From an uncultured Clostridia bacterium (GTDB taxonomy: Bacteria; Bacillota; Clostridia; Oscillospirales; Acutalibacteraceae): 48,917 bases of DNA. The DNA is taken from assembly GCA_947166135.1 (NCBI GenBank), contig CAMVDB010000008.1, forward strand, positions 1 to 48,917, written 5' to 3'. Shown in pieces: positions 38,081-47,296 of this stretch (its first letter is position 1; each line of letters begins with the position of its first letter). Below the pieces are notes generated by a model. It saw only the letters and a list, made by a program, of their open reading frames with translations, did no database searches and was not told the DNA's origin. Both the position numbers and the translations under genes were made by a program.

Positions 38081-39307
38081 TCAACTATTCTTTTTACGAA
38101 TGACAGAGCCCTGCGGGATCGGACGGTCGGTCGTCATGTACAACCTCTGCATCGGATGCGGAGCTGAGGGTACATCCTCGCCGTCGATATTCATCAGTCT
38201 GAGACATTTTACCTCGTAGGAATAGCCGTCGGGCGGGAGAATATCAAGCGTGTCTCCGACCAGAAACTTATTGCGCTGGGTAACGACGGAAATATTACTG
38301 TCATTACTGCCCTCTACACAAACCGCGACCGCGTTATAACGACGGATGTAGCCGCCGTTGACGGTCTCCTGACCCGGCTCACTGCCGAAAAAGAAGCCTG
38401 TCGAATAAGCGCGATGGCTGATTTTTTCGAGTTCTTCGATGATCCACGGGCTGACGTGATAATCGGGATCGCCGAGATGATCAAAGTATTCATCGACTGC
38501 ATGACGGTAAGCGTTGGTAGTCACACCGGTGTAATAATAGGTCTTTGCTCTTCCTTCGATCTTCAAGCTGCTCACGCCTGCCTTGATCAACTCAGGAATA
38601 TGCTCAATCATGCACAGATCACGGGAATTGTAAAGATATGTCCCCTGTTCGGTCTCCTCGATCGGGAAGAACTGCCCTTCCCTGCTCTCTTCCATGAGAT
38701 GATACTTCCAGCGGCAGGGCTGAGCGCAGTCGCCGCGGTTCGCGTCGCGTCCCGTCATGAAGGACGAGATCAAACAGCGTCCTGAGAAGGATACGCACAT
38801 CGCACCGTGAACAAAACACTCGATCTCGAGCTCATCGGGGATCTTCGCTCTCAGCTCGGCGATCTCATCGAGCCGCATCTCACGCGCAAGCACCACGCGC
38901 TTAGCGCCCATATTATACCAGGCGATCGCACTCTCGTAGTTCATTACACCGCCCTGGGTAGAGATATGGCGCTCCACAGAGGGGGCATAACGCTTCGCCA
39001 TCTCGAAAACACCGAGATCGGCAACGATAAAGGCATCTACTCCGCAGTCCTCCGCTTCTCTCAGAAAATCGGGGATCGAAGGTATATCGGCATTACGCGG
39101 GAGAGTGTTGGTGGTAAGATAGACCTTTTTCTGCAGGTTATGAGCCTTATCGCAGGCAGATTTTAATTCTTCTAAAGAAAAGTTCTTGGAAGCGGTACGC
39201 ATACCGAAGCTTTTCCCCGCGAGATATACTGCGTCGGCACCGTATCTCAGAGCGGTATCAAAGCTCTCCATATCGCCCGCGGGCGACAGCACCTCGGGCT
39301 TATTCAT
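38081..39307 (-). CDS. U32 family peptidase / RNA-modification-type protein
   Basis: 408 aa member of peptidase family U32 (YhbU/YrrO group). Members range from collagenase-like proteases to factors for tRNA or rRNA hydroxylation; the exact activity cannot be told here. N-terminus PEVLSPAGDMESFDTALRYG; the signature ECFVHGAMCVSFSGRCLIS with its Cys residues is clear, followed by RGDCAQPCRWKY. The C-terminal domain ends with a beta-barrel-like part. Start ATG 39307 overlaps the mltG stop by eight bases (translational coupling); the long upstream open frame overlaps mltG and is spurious. Confidence 0.92.
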   Translation of the reverse strand: MNKPEVLSPAGDMESFDTALRYGADAVYLAGKSFGMRTASKNFSLEELKSACDKAHNLQKKVYLTTNTLPRNADIPSIPDFLREAEDCGVDAFIVADLGVFEMAKRYAPSVERHISTQGGVMNYESAIAWYNMGAKRVVLAREMRLDEIAELRAKIPDELEIECFVHGAMCVSFSGRCLISSFMTGRDANRGDCAQPCRWKYHLMEESREGQFFPIEETEQGTYLYNSRDLCMIEHIPELIKAGVSSLKIEGRAKTYYYTGVTTNAYRHAVDEYFDHLGDPDYHVSPWIIEELEKISHRAYSTGFFFGSEPGQETVNGGYIRRYNAVAVCVEGSNDSNISVVTQRNKFLVGDTLDILPPDGYSYEVKCLRLMNIDGEDVPSAPHPMQRLYMTTDRPIPQGSVIRKKNS

Positions 39308-40844
39308 AATCGGTGTTAGTGTTCTCGCCGGTGTAGGTACCGGAGGTATCCTGATTAGCCGCAAGGTTACTGTTCTTATTCGCCTCGATGATGGCGAGAT
39401 TCGCCTCATGTTCGGCATTGGTAGTCGCATAATACGGGATCGAACCGTTCTCGGGTGTATCGTGGCAGAAGAAGAGGAAATCGCTCTCGTAGGGACGGAT
39501 CGCCGCCTTGATTGCTTCTGCACCGGGGTTACAGATCGGACCTGCAGGCAGGCCCTCAAAGTCATTGGTGTTATAGGTGGAGTGGAAGGTCGCGCGCTCC
39601 GTCTCGGGGATATTCTCCTGCTTACGATAGGGATAGTATACGGTACAGTCGCAGTTGAGCTTTCCGACGCCCTGGGACGCACCGTATTTCAGACGATTAT
39701 GGATGATAGACGAAATGTAATACATATCATCACGGGAAGCCGCCTCAGCCTGAATGATAGAAGCGATCGTCAGGATCTCATCAGTCGTGTAACCGGTAGA
39801 CACTGCTTCTTCCGCCAGCGTGGAACGCTTGGAATTGCTGAAGTACTTCTCCTTATGTAACTCGACCTTATTGTCGTAGTTGTTGAGAAACTTGCTGATG
39901 ACGGACTTGGGATTTTCACCGACATAGAAATCGTATGTATCGGGGAACAGATAACCTTCGAGCTTGTAATAGCGCTTATCTGAATTCTTGATGCTCTGCA
40001 GGAATTCGAAATCCTCATCAAAGTAGGTGCTGTTACACAAATCATAGAATTCATTGATATTATTCAAAACCTTTTTCTCAGTAAGGGTCTGAGCGATCTC
40101 CTGGATATTCATACCCTCGGTGATCTGTACCTTAACGATATCGGTACGGTTGACGTTACTCTGCAGGAAGTTAATGATCGCCTCATAGTCCTTGTCGGTA
40201 GAGATCTCAAATTCACCCTGACGGAAATCCGACTCCGAGGAGGTAAAGCGCGCATAGAGCTTAAAGAAGGCAGGCTGCTTGATGACGCGGGACTTGTACA
40301 GGGTATCGGCGATGATATCCAGCGTAGGATTCTCGGGGATGCTGACATTCACCTTCGTCGCGTTTTCCTCACGAGAAATACCGAGCAGGTCGTTTACGCC
40401 GACAAGCAGGAACTGAGACAGAACGATCGCAACGATCGCTACCATTGAAATCCAGACGATCTTGAAGATGCGGCGGTTACGCTTCGCCTTTGTCTTTTCG
40501 ATCTTCTTCTCTTCCTTTTTCTGCTGCTTGAGCGCCTTCTTGGAATCGCGCTCGATTCGCTTCTTAGTATTGTCGTCAGAATAGGAATTGATCTCCATAT
40601 TGCGCTTGCGACGACGCTGAGAACGCTCCTCAGTGACATTTCCGGGTTCTTCAAGGGGCTGATTCATTACCTCAGCAGACTGCGTATGAAGAGGCTCAGC
40701 CACATCGGACTGTTCTGCTCCTCTCCCGTCATATTCACCGCGGATCGCGTTCATATCGGCAGAACGCCTGAACTCCTCCATCTTCTTACGGCGGGTCGCC
40801 TCGATGGAATCCTCAGGATACCGGTTGCGTGAACTATCACTCAT
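39300..40844 (-). CDS. mltG: Endolytic transglycosylase MltG
   Basis: Membrane-anchored lytic transglycosylase that cleaves new glycan strands and helps set their length (514 aa, longer than the usual 340-380). A cytoplasmic N-terminal region of about 145 charged residues, including a Lys/Arg/Glu-rich coiled-coil-like stretch, precedes one membrane helix (ISMVAIVAIVLSQFLLVGV). A LysM-like module and the YceG catalytic domain follow, with catalytic Glu in LTIASIIQAEAASRDD and the LNCDCTVYY segment. The very C-terminus is Asn/Thr-rich. AAGGAG is eight bases before ATG 40844. Confidence 0.93.
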   Translation of the reverse strand: MSDSSRNRYPEDSIEATRRKKMEEFRRSADMNAIRGEYDGRGAEQSDVAEPLHTQSAEVMNQPLEEPGNVTEERSQRRRKRNMEINSYSDDNTKKRIERDSKKALKQQKKEEKKIEKTKAKRNRRIFKIVWISMVAIVAIVLSQFLLVGVNDLLGISREENATKVNVSIPENPTLDIIADTLYKSRVIKQPAFFKLYARFTSSESDFRQGEFEISTDKDYEAIINFLQSNVNRTDIVKVQITEGMNIQEIAQTLTEKKVLNNINEFYDLCNSTYFDEDFEFLQSIKNSDKRYYKLEGYLFPDTYDFYVGENPKSVISKFLNNYDNKVELHKEKYFSNSKRSTLAEEAVSTGYTTDEILTIASIIQAEAASRDDMYYISSIIHNRLKYGASQGVGKLNCDCTVYYPYRKQENIPETERATFHSTYNTNDFEGLPAGPICNPGAEAIKAAIRPYESDFLFFCHDTPENGSIPYYATTNAEHEANLAIIEANKNSNLAANQDTSGTYTGENTNTDYE

Positions 40845-40886
40845 AATATTACTCCTTAATCTTTCTGACAGCGAGCAAGCTCGTTA

Positions 40887-41474
40887 TCAGCGTATATTTC
40901 TGATGAAGCTATCGGTCACGATAACATTCATCGGAACATCAAAGTCATCGCCCTCGATTGCGGGCAATACGCTGTCGCCGTAGCACAGCGCAACTTTCAC
41001 CCCGTTAAAATCAGAGAGAAAGCGGTCGTAGTAACCGCCGCCGAAGCCGAGGCGCATTCCGTTCATATCACAGCACAGACAAGGACAAACGCAGAGCGTA
41101 TGCTCATCGGGGATGATCTTCTCGCTGTTCTGAGGCGGTTCAAGGATCCCGAAGCGTCCGGGACGCAGATCTGCAACCGAAATGATCTTTCGAAAGATCA
41201 TACGGTGATCATCAAGACAAACCGGTAATCCGACAGTCTTATTATTCGCTAAAGCCGCGTGAATAATCATCGAAGTTGCGATCTCGAACGGTCGCGCCAT
41301 ATAAACGAGCACCGTATCGGAATTACGATATTCGGAGCTGATGACCAGGCGGGTTTGGATCTCATCATCCAGCGCTGTTTTACGGTCGAGGCACTGAGAC
41401 AGATTCTTGCGCTTCTCAAGGTAAAAATCACGCAGATAAGGCTTGTCGAGAGAAGCGGGATTCACATTATTCAT
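40887..41474 (-). CDS. 5-formyltetrahydrofolate cyclo-ligase
   Basis: ATP-dependent conversion of 5-formyl-THF to 5,10-methenyl-THF, returning a storage folate to one-carbon use. 195 aa, typical. Signature GMRLGFGGGYYDRFL near the C-terminus and N-terminal KRKNLSQCLD-type region. Start: ATG 41474 shares a base with the DJ-1 gene's stop (TGATG), a classic coupling arrangement; the upstream GTG 41480 is less likely. Lies in an operon with thyX, a folate consumer. Confidence 0.93.
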   Translation of the reverse strand: MNNVNPASLDKPYLRDFYLEKRKNLSQCLDRKTALDDEIQTRLVISSEYRNSDTVLVYMARPFEIATSMIIHAALANNKTVGLPVCLDDHRMIFRKIISVADLRPGRFGILEPPQNSEKIIPDEHTLCVCPCLCCDMNGMRLGFGGGYYDRFLSDFNGVKVALCYGDSVLPAIEGDDFDVPMNVIVTDSFIRNIR

Positions 41475-42013
41475 CAGCACTGCATCGAAGCGGCGATACG
41501 CTCCGCCTTGACCTCTCCCTCGATCTGTTCGACGATCTTAAAGCCGAAGTCAAGCGCAACTCCCGCGCCCTTCGCGGTAATGATCTTACCGTCGACGACA
41601 ACCTTATCGGTGCTGAGCTTCGCGCTGAGCAGCTCGTCCTCAAAGCCGGGATAACAGGTAGCACGCTTGCCCATCAAAACGCCCATGCGTCCGAGGATAG
41701 AAGGCGCGGCACAGATAGCGCAAACATAAAGATCACGGGAAACGCAGAAGGATACAGCATCCCTGACGCGTTCTTCGGCATACAGGTTCTTCACGCCGGG
41801 CATACCGCCGGGCAGGATCACACCGGTGATATTCTCGTCGATCTCAAACTCGTCGATATGCATATCCGCCTGTACTGTGATATCATGTGTACCGCGGATC
41901 ATATTGCCGCCGACACCGACCGTAGTAACGGGGATATCGGCACGGCGCATTATATCGATAGTTGCCAGAGCTTCGATCTCCTCAAAGCCGTCGGCTAAAA
42001 AGCAATAAAACAT
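41474..42013 (-). CDS. DJ-1/PfpI family protein
   Basis: 179 aa flavodoxin-like DJ-1 fold protein. The nucleophile-elbow cysteine is in VCAICAAPSILG, preceded by GVILPGGMPGVKNL; Glu of LADGFEEIEA is the conserved partner. Members include DJ-1 deglycase-like and YajL-type chaperones or repair proteins; the role here is not determined. Start ATG 42013 is six bases after GGAGG. Confidence 0.92.
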   Translation of the reverse strand: MFYCFLADGFEEIEALATIDIMRRADIPVTTVGVGGNMIRGTHDITVQADMHIDEFEIDENITGVILPGGMPGVKNLYAEERVRDAVSFCVSRDLYVCAICAAPSILGRMGVLMGKRATCYPGFEDELLSAKLSTDKVVVDGKIITAKGAGVALDFGFKIVEQIEGEVKAERIAASMQC

Positions 42014-42046
42014 AAACAACCTCCAGATCAGAATGTTGAAACATAA

Positions 42047-42916
42047 TCATTTGAATCTTGCGATACTTTTTGAATACAGGATATCGGGATGATAGCTGAG
42101 CTTCGCCTTACGAAGTCCTTCAAGCCCCATATCCTCTTCTCTGTTCACCAGCGTATAACGATCATAATGCTTGGCGAATTCATTGTTGATCACAGCATAG
42201 GCACCGTCAATGTCAAGCGCCTTCTCGAAATTCACATCACAGACGCAGCCGTTGAGTTCGCTCGCGATACACATCGCGGCTGGTTTTCCGTATACATACA
42301 GAACCAGACCGAACATCGCGAGCGCATCGAAGTTTTCGAACGCTTCACGGATGATGGACAGCTCGCCGGTATCTTCGGAACCCTCCTGCCAGCGCTCCGC
42401 GATCATCATCGCGTCGGAAAAGATGCCGGAGCAAAGCTCCCTGATCTCATAATCCTCATAAGTACGGATAAAGCGAGAGATGTGATTGCGCTTTGCATGG
42501 TATTTCTTACCCGCAAGCTCAGCGAGATGGGTACGCTCATAAATATAATCGGCAGCATCCCTGTCGTTCTCGATCATGACCTGTCCGGTGTAAAGATGAC
42601 TCAACCTCTCGGCGTTCGTATCATTCAGCAGACCGATCAGCGGCTTGATACCGCGTTCCTTCGCGTCAGCAAGGACCTTATCAACAGCAGTTCGAAGGTC
42701 ACCGCGCGTTAAAGGCAGCGCATATCCGCTGACATTACCGTTCATACCGTAACATTTATAATAGCTATCGCCGTCAAAAGCGATCTTGATATTATATTTA
42801 TGTCGCCACAAAAAGGTATTGGCGAAGCTTACGTCACAGCCGATCTGTCCGCTCTCGCGGACAAAGCTGTCGATCAGCTCCTTATCCTCTAAGGTCGGTG
42901 TCCTGAAATCAAGCAT
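42047..42916 (-). CDS. DUF2156 (phosphatidylglycerol lysyltransferase C-terminal-like) protein
   Basis: 289 aa protein with two GNAT-like lobes. Fits the DUF2156 family: DVSFANTFLWRHKYNIKI near the start, KRNHISRFIRTYEDYEIREL mid-protein, and the ending NREEDMGLEGLRKAKLSYHP. Related domains transfer aminoacyl groups from tRNA to lipids, but this stand-alone form has no membrane part and no established function. Overlaps the tmk start region by eight bases. Confidence 0.88.
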   Translation of the reverse strand: MLDFRTPTLEDKELIDSFVRESGQIGCDVSFANTFLWRHKYNIKIAFDGDSYYKCYGMNGNVSGYALPLTRGDLRTAVDKVLADAKERGIKPLIGLLNDTNAERLSHLYTGQVMIENDRDAADYIYERTHLAELAGKKYHAKRNHISRFIRTYEDYEIRELCSGIFSDAMMIAERWQEGSEDTGELSIIREAFENFDALAMFGLVLYVYGKPAAMCIASELNGCVCDVNFEKALDIDGAYAVINNEFAKHYDRYTLVNREEDMGLEGLRKAKLSYHPDILYSKSIARFK

Positions 42917-43589
42917 CCTGACCTTCCTTTATCTTCGTCAGCAGTTCGTTGTTGATGTCCTCGATGGTGCGCATCTCGCCGTCACGGGAACAGCTGATCC
43001 TGAGCCAGCCGAGCTTCTCAATTGCGTAAAGAGCCGAGTCACGGCAACGAAGAAGATATTCCATGTTGCTCTCGTGGATATCCTTCTTACTTTCATCGCC
43101 CAGATAGCGTTCCGCCATCAGTCTCTGGCTGACGTCGGGATCGACGTCGAGGAAAAATACCTTATCGGGCGCGGGGAGCGCCAAGCGGTTATACTCGTAG
43201 TCAAAGAGCCATTCGGTATAGCTCTCGCGTTCATTCTCGGCAACCTTCACCATTTGATGGATGATGTTCGAGGTGGTGTAACGGTCGGCAATAATATAAT
43301 CGTACTCGGCATAATCCTTCCCCCACTCGTTGAGATAGGATACCACACGATCGACCGCGTAAAAGGATGAGGCGGCGTAGGCATTCACATCATCGGGACT
43401 GGTACCGAGCTTACCCGCCAGATACATCTTTACCAAAGCGGAGGAATCACTCTTATAATCAGGGAAACTGACGGTACGCGCCTTAAATCCCTGTTGCTGT
43501 AATCTCTCGCAGAGCAGCTTCGTCTGAGTCGCTTTACCGGAACCGTCGAGACCGTCAATAACAATCAGCTTACTGTGTTTTTGCGCCAT
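42909..43589 (-). CDS. tmk: Thymidylate kinase
   Basis: Phosphorylates dTMP to dTDP. 226 aa with P-loop LIVIDGLDGSGKATQTKLL, the DRYTTSNIIHQ motif and a LID-like region. The protein is a little long. GAGGG lies before ATG 43589, and the gene overlaps thyX by 20 bases, placing the enzyme next to the source of its substrate. Confidence 0.95.
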   Translation of the reverse strand: MAQKHSKLIVIDGLDGSGKATQTKLLCERLQQQGFKARTVSFPDYKSDSSALVKMYLAGKLGTSPDDVNAYAASSFYAVDRVVSYLNEWGKDYAEYDYIIADRYTTSNIIHQMVKVAENERESYTEWLFDYEYNRLALPAPDKVFFLDVDPDVSQRLMAERYLGDESKKDIHESNMEYLLRCRDSALYAIEKLGWLRISCSRDGEMRTIEDINNELLTKIKEGQDA

Positions 43590-44379
43590 ATAATTCCCTC
43601 ACTTCCTTCATCTTTCCGCAGGACATCTTACCCTCGGGGCAGGGACCCGTCAGGCATGAGGGACCGAAATTCTTAAAGATGATCGGCGCAGCCTCGCGGC
43701 AGAGCATCAGCATCTGTCGCGCGACCTCACGGATCTCCCACTGAGCACGGTTACAGCAGCGGATAGCGAAGAAGTGGTTCAGCGTGCGCGCGTTAAAGGT
43801 GCAAATAATCTTGGTGGTGCAGGCATTGGGCAAAATAAAGCGAGCGTCCTCGTTCGCCTTTTTGATGAACTTATTATACATCGCCTTATCCTGTTCCTTA
43901 AACTGAGCGAGAATCTCGGCATCGGTGCCACTTAATTCTTCTGTAGAATATTCCTTCACATATCCTGCAGCGAGTGCGTCACGGATCTCGCTGTAAGCCT
44001 CGCTCATCTTATCGATCAGATCATTATAGATACCGCTCGCTTTCTCGTTCTTCGCAATTTCGGGCGGGGTAACATATTCGAAACGGTTGCCGTCTACGTA
44101 TCGCTGGCTCTGCTGAGAATAGGAGGCGATACGGTGGCGCACCAGCTGATGGGAACATGCGCGGGAGATGCCCTCGATACCGAAGGTGAAGTTCGCATGC
44201 TCGATGGGGCTTGCATGACCGAGATCAGTCAGCATATTCAAAAATCGCTCGGTATTCTCCTCGTCGAGACCGTCACGGATGTGGTCGATATCGGTCGCCG
44301 AATAACACAGCTTCGCCGCCATAGCGACGGTCTGCTCAGGCATCGGCGTATAAGCTAACAGCTCTACCTTAATAGCCAT
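43570..44379 (-). CDS. thyX: FAD-dependent thymidylate synthase ThyX
   Basis: Makes dTMP from dUMP using methylene-THF and NADPH through FAD, leaving THF rather than dihydrofolate. The ThyX motif is clear: RHRIASYSQQSQRY. The active-site Ser and SPIEHANFTFGIEGISRAC region fit. 269 aa, with a Cys-rich C-terminal extension (CLTGPCPEGKMSCGK) also seen in clostridial ThyX. Start ATG 44379 has GGGAGG seven bases upstream. First gene of its operon. Confidence 0.97.
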   Translation of the reverse strand: MAIKVELLAYTPMPEQTVAMAAKLCYSATDIDHIRDGLDEENTERFLNMLTDLGHASPIEHANFTFGIEGISRACSHQLVRHRIASYSQQSQRYVDGNRFEYVTPPEIAKNEKASGIYNDLIDKMSEAYSEIRDALAAGYVKEYSTEELSGTDAEILAQFKEQDKAMYNKFIKKANEDARFILPNACTTKIICTFNARTLNHFFAIRCCNRAQWEIREVARQMLMLCREAAPIIFKNFGPSCLTGPCPEGKMSCGKMKEVRELYGAKTQ

Positions 44380-44430
44380 AATAATCCTCCCAAATTCCAA
44401 AAGCACAGACTTTTCTTTTTAATCTTATTT

Positions 44431-44459
44431 ATTGTATCATAAACGATGATAAGATTCAA
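44431..44459 (-). promoter_or_regulatory. Promoter of the thyX-tmk operon
   Basis: TTGAAT (44454-44459), 17-base spacer, TACAAT (44431-44436), about 50 bases before thyX. Confidence 0.75.
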
Positions 44460-44484
44460 TAGCAAGTTTGTAACCATATTTACA

Positions 44485-44510
44485 CAAAAAGCCCCGGATC
44501 CCCGAGGCTT
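44485..44510 (-). terminator. Terminator after azlD
   Basis: Hairpin 44489-44510: nine-base arms with one G-U pair (AAGCCTCGG / CCGGGGCTT) and a GGAT loop, followed by T residues on the minus strand. Four bases after the azlD stop. Confidence 0.85.
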
Positions 44511-44513
44511 AGG

Positions 44514-44825
44514 TTAAATAACGATTCCGATGAACAGACCGGCGACGAAGGCGGAAGCAGACGACGCCAGCGCTACGACGATCAACGGAAGTTCAAAGTA
44601 AGCAAGCACCAATGCGACAACTGTTCCGATCGCAGAGGTCAGCGTATTCCCCGTAGCATAGAAGATTGCGGGAAAGGTCATCGCTGACAATACAGCATAC
44701 GGGATGTAGTACAGTACCGAATTGATGAAGCGTGAGCGAATCTTCCCGCGCACGGCAGCGAAGGGAATTACGCGGATCAGGTAAGTGGTCAGCGCCATCA
44801 CGGCGATATATGCGACGATACTCAT
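44514..44825 (-). CDS. azlD: AzlD family branched-chain amino acid transport subunit
   Basis: 103 aa small membrane protein with about three or four helices (IVAYIAVMALTTYLIRVIPF, LYYIPYAVLSAMTFPAIFY). Partner of AzlC in branched-chain amino acid export. Its start overlaps azlC by four bases. Confidence 0.92.
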   Translation of the reverse strand: MSIVAYIAVMALTTYLIRVIPFAAVRGKIRSRFINSVLYYIPYAVLSAMTFPAIFYATGNTLTSAIGTVVALVLAYFELPLIVVALASSASAFVAGLFIGIVI

Positions 44826-45532
44826 GCCTGCTCCTCCCCTCTCTCTTCCATATCGATCGGAAAGATCAATGCGGTAACGAGCGACGATACAAGCGCGGAG
44901 ATGATCACAGCAAAACCCGAGGACAGATCAGGCAGAACGTAATGCAGGAGAATGCTCACTGCCGCCGCAAGGATCACGGCGAACAGCACCTTTCGGCTCA
45001 TTTTCGCGGGAGGAATGATGATCGCGATGAACATGCCGTAGAGCATCAGCGACAGCGCTGCGCTGACTGCGGGGGGCATGATATCGCCCGCAACGGCGCC
45101 GAATAATGTACCCATACTCCACCCAAGAAACGGCGTGAAGATCAAGCCGTACATATAGGCGGGCTTGATCGGTTCAGGCTGAGCTGAAGCAACAGCGAAG
45201 ATCTCATCGGTCACACCGTAGCCCGCGATCAGCCGATGCGGAAGCGTGAACGACGGGTCGAGCTTTTGTGACAGGCTCAGGCTCATCAGCGAATATCGCA
45301 GGTTGATGACGAGCTGACAGAGGATCATTTCGAGCATCGTACCGCCAGCGGCGATCACACCGACGCCTGCGACCTGACCCGCTGAGGTCAGATTCGTCAC
45401 CGAGATACCGACCGCCGCGAGGATGGAAAGATTCTTTTGTATACACAGCACGCCGAAGCCAAACGATACGCTGAGATACCCCAGCATGATCGGCACACCG
45501 TGCCTCATTCCCTTTACAAACAGTTTTTGCAT
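44822..45532 (-). CDS. azlC: AzlC family branched-chain amino acid exporter, large subunit
   Basis: 236 aa polytopic membrane protein. N-terminal VKGMRHGVPIMLGYLSVSFGFG is the family signature; about six helices. Exports leucine/isoleucine/valine analogues with AzlD in Bacillus. It starts 54 bases after the glycosyltransferase gene, with a GC-rich hairpin (45554-45573) between them. Confidence 0.94.
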   Translation of the reverse strand: MQKLFVKGMRHGVPIMLGYLSVSFGFGVLCIQKNLSILAAVGISVTNLTSAGQVAGVGVIAAGGTMLEMILCQLVINLRYSLMSLSLSQKLDPSFTLPHRLIAGYGVTDEIFAVASAQPEPIKPAYMYGLIFTPFLGWSMGTLFGAVAGDIMPPAVSAALSLMLYGMFIAIIIPPAKMSRKVLFAVILAAAVSILLHYVLPDLSSGFAVIISALVSSLVTALIFPIDMEERGEEQA

Positions 45533-45553
45533 AATACCCTTTTACAAGCGGAA

Positions 45554-45573
45554 CGCGGCTGACCCCAGCCGCG
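45554..45573. terminator. GC-rich hairpin between the glycosyltransferase and azlC genes
   Basis: CGCGGCTG (45554-45561), four-base loop, CAGCCGCG (45566-45573): a perfect 8-bp stem. No T-run follows on the minus strand, so it may be an attenuator or mRNA-stability element rather than a full terminator. Confidence 0.45.
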
Positions 45574-45586
45574 AACAGCGTATTCT

Positions 45587-47296
45587 TTATTTTTTCGTCA
45601 AAGCGCAGAATCTGTCGAACTCAGTGACATTGAAATTTGACAGATCAAAGAACTGCAGATCTTCCCTCAACACGAGATAAGCGGCGTTTTGATTCGCGCT
45701 CTTAGTGACTGTATCCTGCGTGATACTCTCGTAGATAAAGCGTTCCTTATACGGCAGGTAGGTCTGACCGTGGTTCATATTTGTCTTGCCCTGATAGTAG
45801 GCTGCATCGGTCTCGTCATAGAACATCGTCATGATCTCGCTGACCGTCCAGTAGCCCTCGCCTTGGATATCGGCGGAGATATAGAGCGTATCGGCAGGGC
45901 TCTCGGTGACGACCTTAACAGCGTCGCCGAAACCGGCATAAAATCTTCGCGAAATATCCTCGTTATAGGTCGTGAAGTAGGTGTTGACCATGATCACGCC
46001 CGCTACCGCCATCAACAGCGCAACGACATAACCCGCGAATTTGATCTCACGGATCACGATATACATACCTAAAGCGGCGAACAGCATCATGAAGTAATAG
46101 ATGATGTTCATACGATTGACGTTGACGAAATTCGTCACGATACCGACCCACACGCCTGTCAGCAGTGCAAACATCGCGAGCGACTTACAGCCCTTTGATT
46201 TAAGCTTCGGAAAGCTGAGGATACCCGCGAAGAAAAGCGGGATCATAAAGGGGTACATCGTATAAAAATGCTCGATATCATTATGCGGCGCATCCTTGAC
46301 CTGCAGGATAGTCGCGTTTAAGAAGTACTGCAGATTCTGTCCGAGCTGCCAGCCGATATTGTGTGTGAAGAACAGGATATCGGAGGAACGGCGGCTCTCC
46401 GGGAAGAACTGACAGGTCACAAAGGGAAGCTTGATGGTATCCCATTTAAAGTAATTGACCGCCATCGTCAGGATAAACGGCGCCGCGATCACAAGGTACA
46501 CGAGGGCACAGATCAGTACATGGCGCACCTTGACCTTCTTTCGAATCAGATAATAGATCGACGTCACCAGCAGGAACACCGGTATCGTATAGATGGTGAT
46601 GCCGTAGCAGTACATGCACAGTCCGAAAAACGCCATCGAGATATACAGCCAGCGCTTCTTACCGCTGAGTCCCTTACCGAAGAAATAGACGCCGCCCATA
46701 AAGAAATGCGGGAGAAGGTTACAATCCAGCGCCCAACGGCTTTGGACAAAATGCCACGGATTCAAGGCGACGATCAGCGCCGCACACAGCGCAGCGCGCT
46801 TACCGAAATGATCCTTGACAAAGAGATAGAGGAACATCCCGCCGAGTAAGCTCATCAAGAGGGACGGCATACGCGCCGTGATCGGATTCAGACCGAAGAT
46901 CTTGACAAAAGGCGCGACCATATAGGAAAGCAGAGAGCTCATCTGACCGTAACCCCATGCGTAAAGATGCGCAGGGTGCCACGTGCCGAAGCGATCGGTG
47001 CCGTAATCAGCGAGCGCCTTTCCGTCGACAGCAGCCATCGCGCCGTCCTGATTCATTCCGCCGGGAACAGATCCGAACTGCCATACGCGGATCAGCACGC
47101 CGATCACAATGATCATAATCAAGATGATACGGTAGATGGTCGGATCAATCTCACCATTACTGCGCGGGAGCTTCAGCGATTTACCGGTCTTAGCCTCTGC
47201 ATAATCCCTGACATAAAAGCTGATCACAGCCGCAATCGACAACAATGTCGTGATGATCATAAAGATGATATTCAATGTTGGCATGAACTGAGTCAT
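45587..47296 (-). CDS. Membrane glycosyltransferase, GT39/ArnT-like
   Basis: 569 aa protein with about 11-12 membrane helices. It has the GT-C pattern: first large outer loop with GGMNQDGAMAAVDGKAL (acidic catalytic-type Asp), then HPAHLYAWGYGQMSS and ARMPSLLMSLLGGMF, typical of PMT/ArnT-like enzymes using polyprenyl-phosphate sugars. Acceptor and sugar are unknown. The C-terminal 120 residues form an outer domain. Start ATG 47296 is ten bases after AGGA; TTG 47317 is an alternative. Confidence 0.85.
   Translation of the reverse strand: MTQFMPTLNIIFMIITTLLSIAAVISFYVRDYAEAKTGKSLKLPRSNGEIDPTIYRIILIMIIVIGVLIRVWQFGSVPGGMNQDGAMAAVDGKALADYGTDRFGTWHPAHLYAWGYGQMSSLLSYMVAPFVKIFGLNPITARMPSLLMSLLGGMFLYLFVKDHFGKRAALCAALIVALNPWHFVQSRWALDCNLLPHFFMGGVYFFGKGLSGKKRWLYISMAFFGLCMYCYGITIYTIPVFLLVTSIYYLIRKKVKVRHVLICALVYLVIAAPFILTMAVNYFKWDTIKLPFVTCQFFPESRRSSDILFFTHNIGWQLGQNLQYFLNATILQVKDAPHNDIEHFYTMYPFMIPLFFAGILSFPKLKSKGCKSLAMFALLTGVWVGIVTNFVNVNRMNIIYYFMMLFAALGMYIVIREIKFAGYVVALLMAVAGVIMVNTYFTTYNEDISRRFYAGFGDAVKVVTESPADTLYISADIQGEGYWTVSEIMTMFYDETDAAYYQGKTNMNHGQTYLPYKERFIYESITQDTVTKSANQNAAYLVLREDLQFFDLSNFNVTEFDRFCALTKK

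Noticed and set aside
39308..39682. Upstream extension of the U32 peptidase frame
   Set aside because: Arg/Pro/Ser-rich and entirely overlapping mltG; the family N-terminus starts at 39307.
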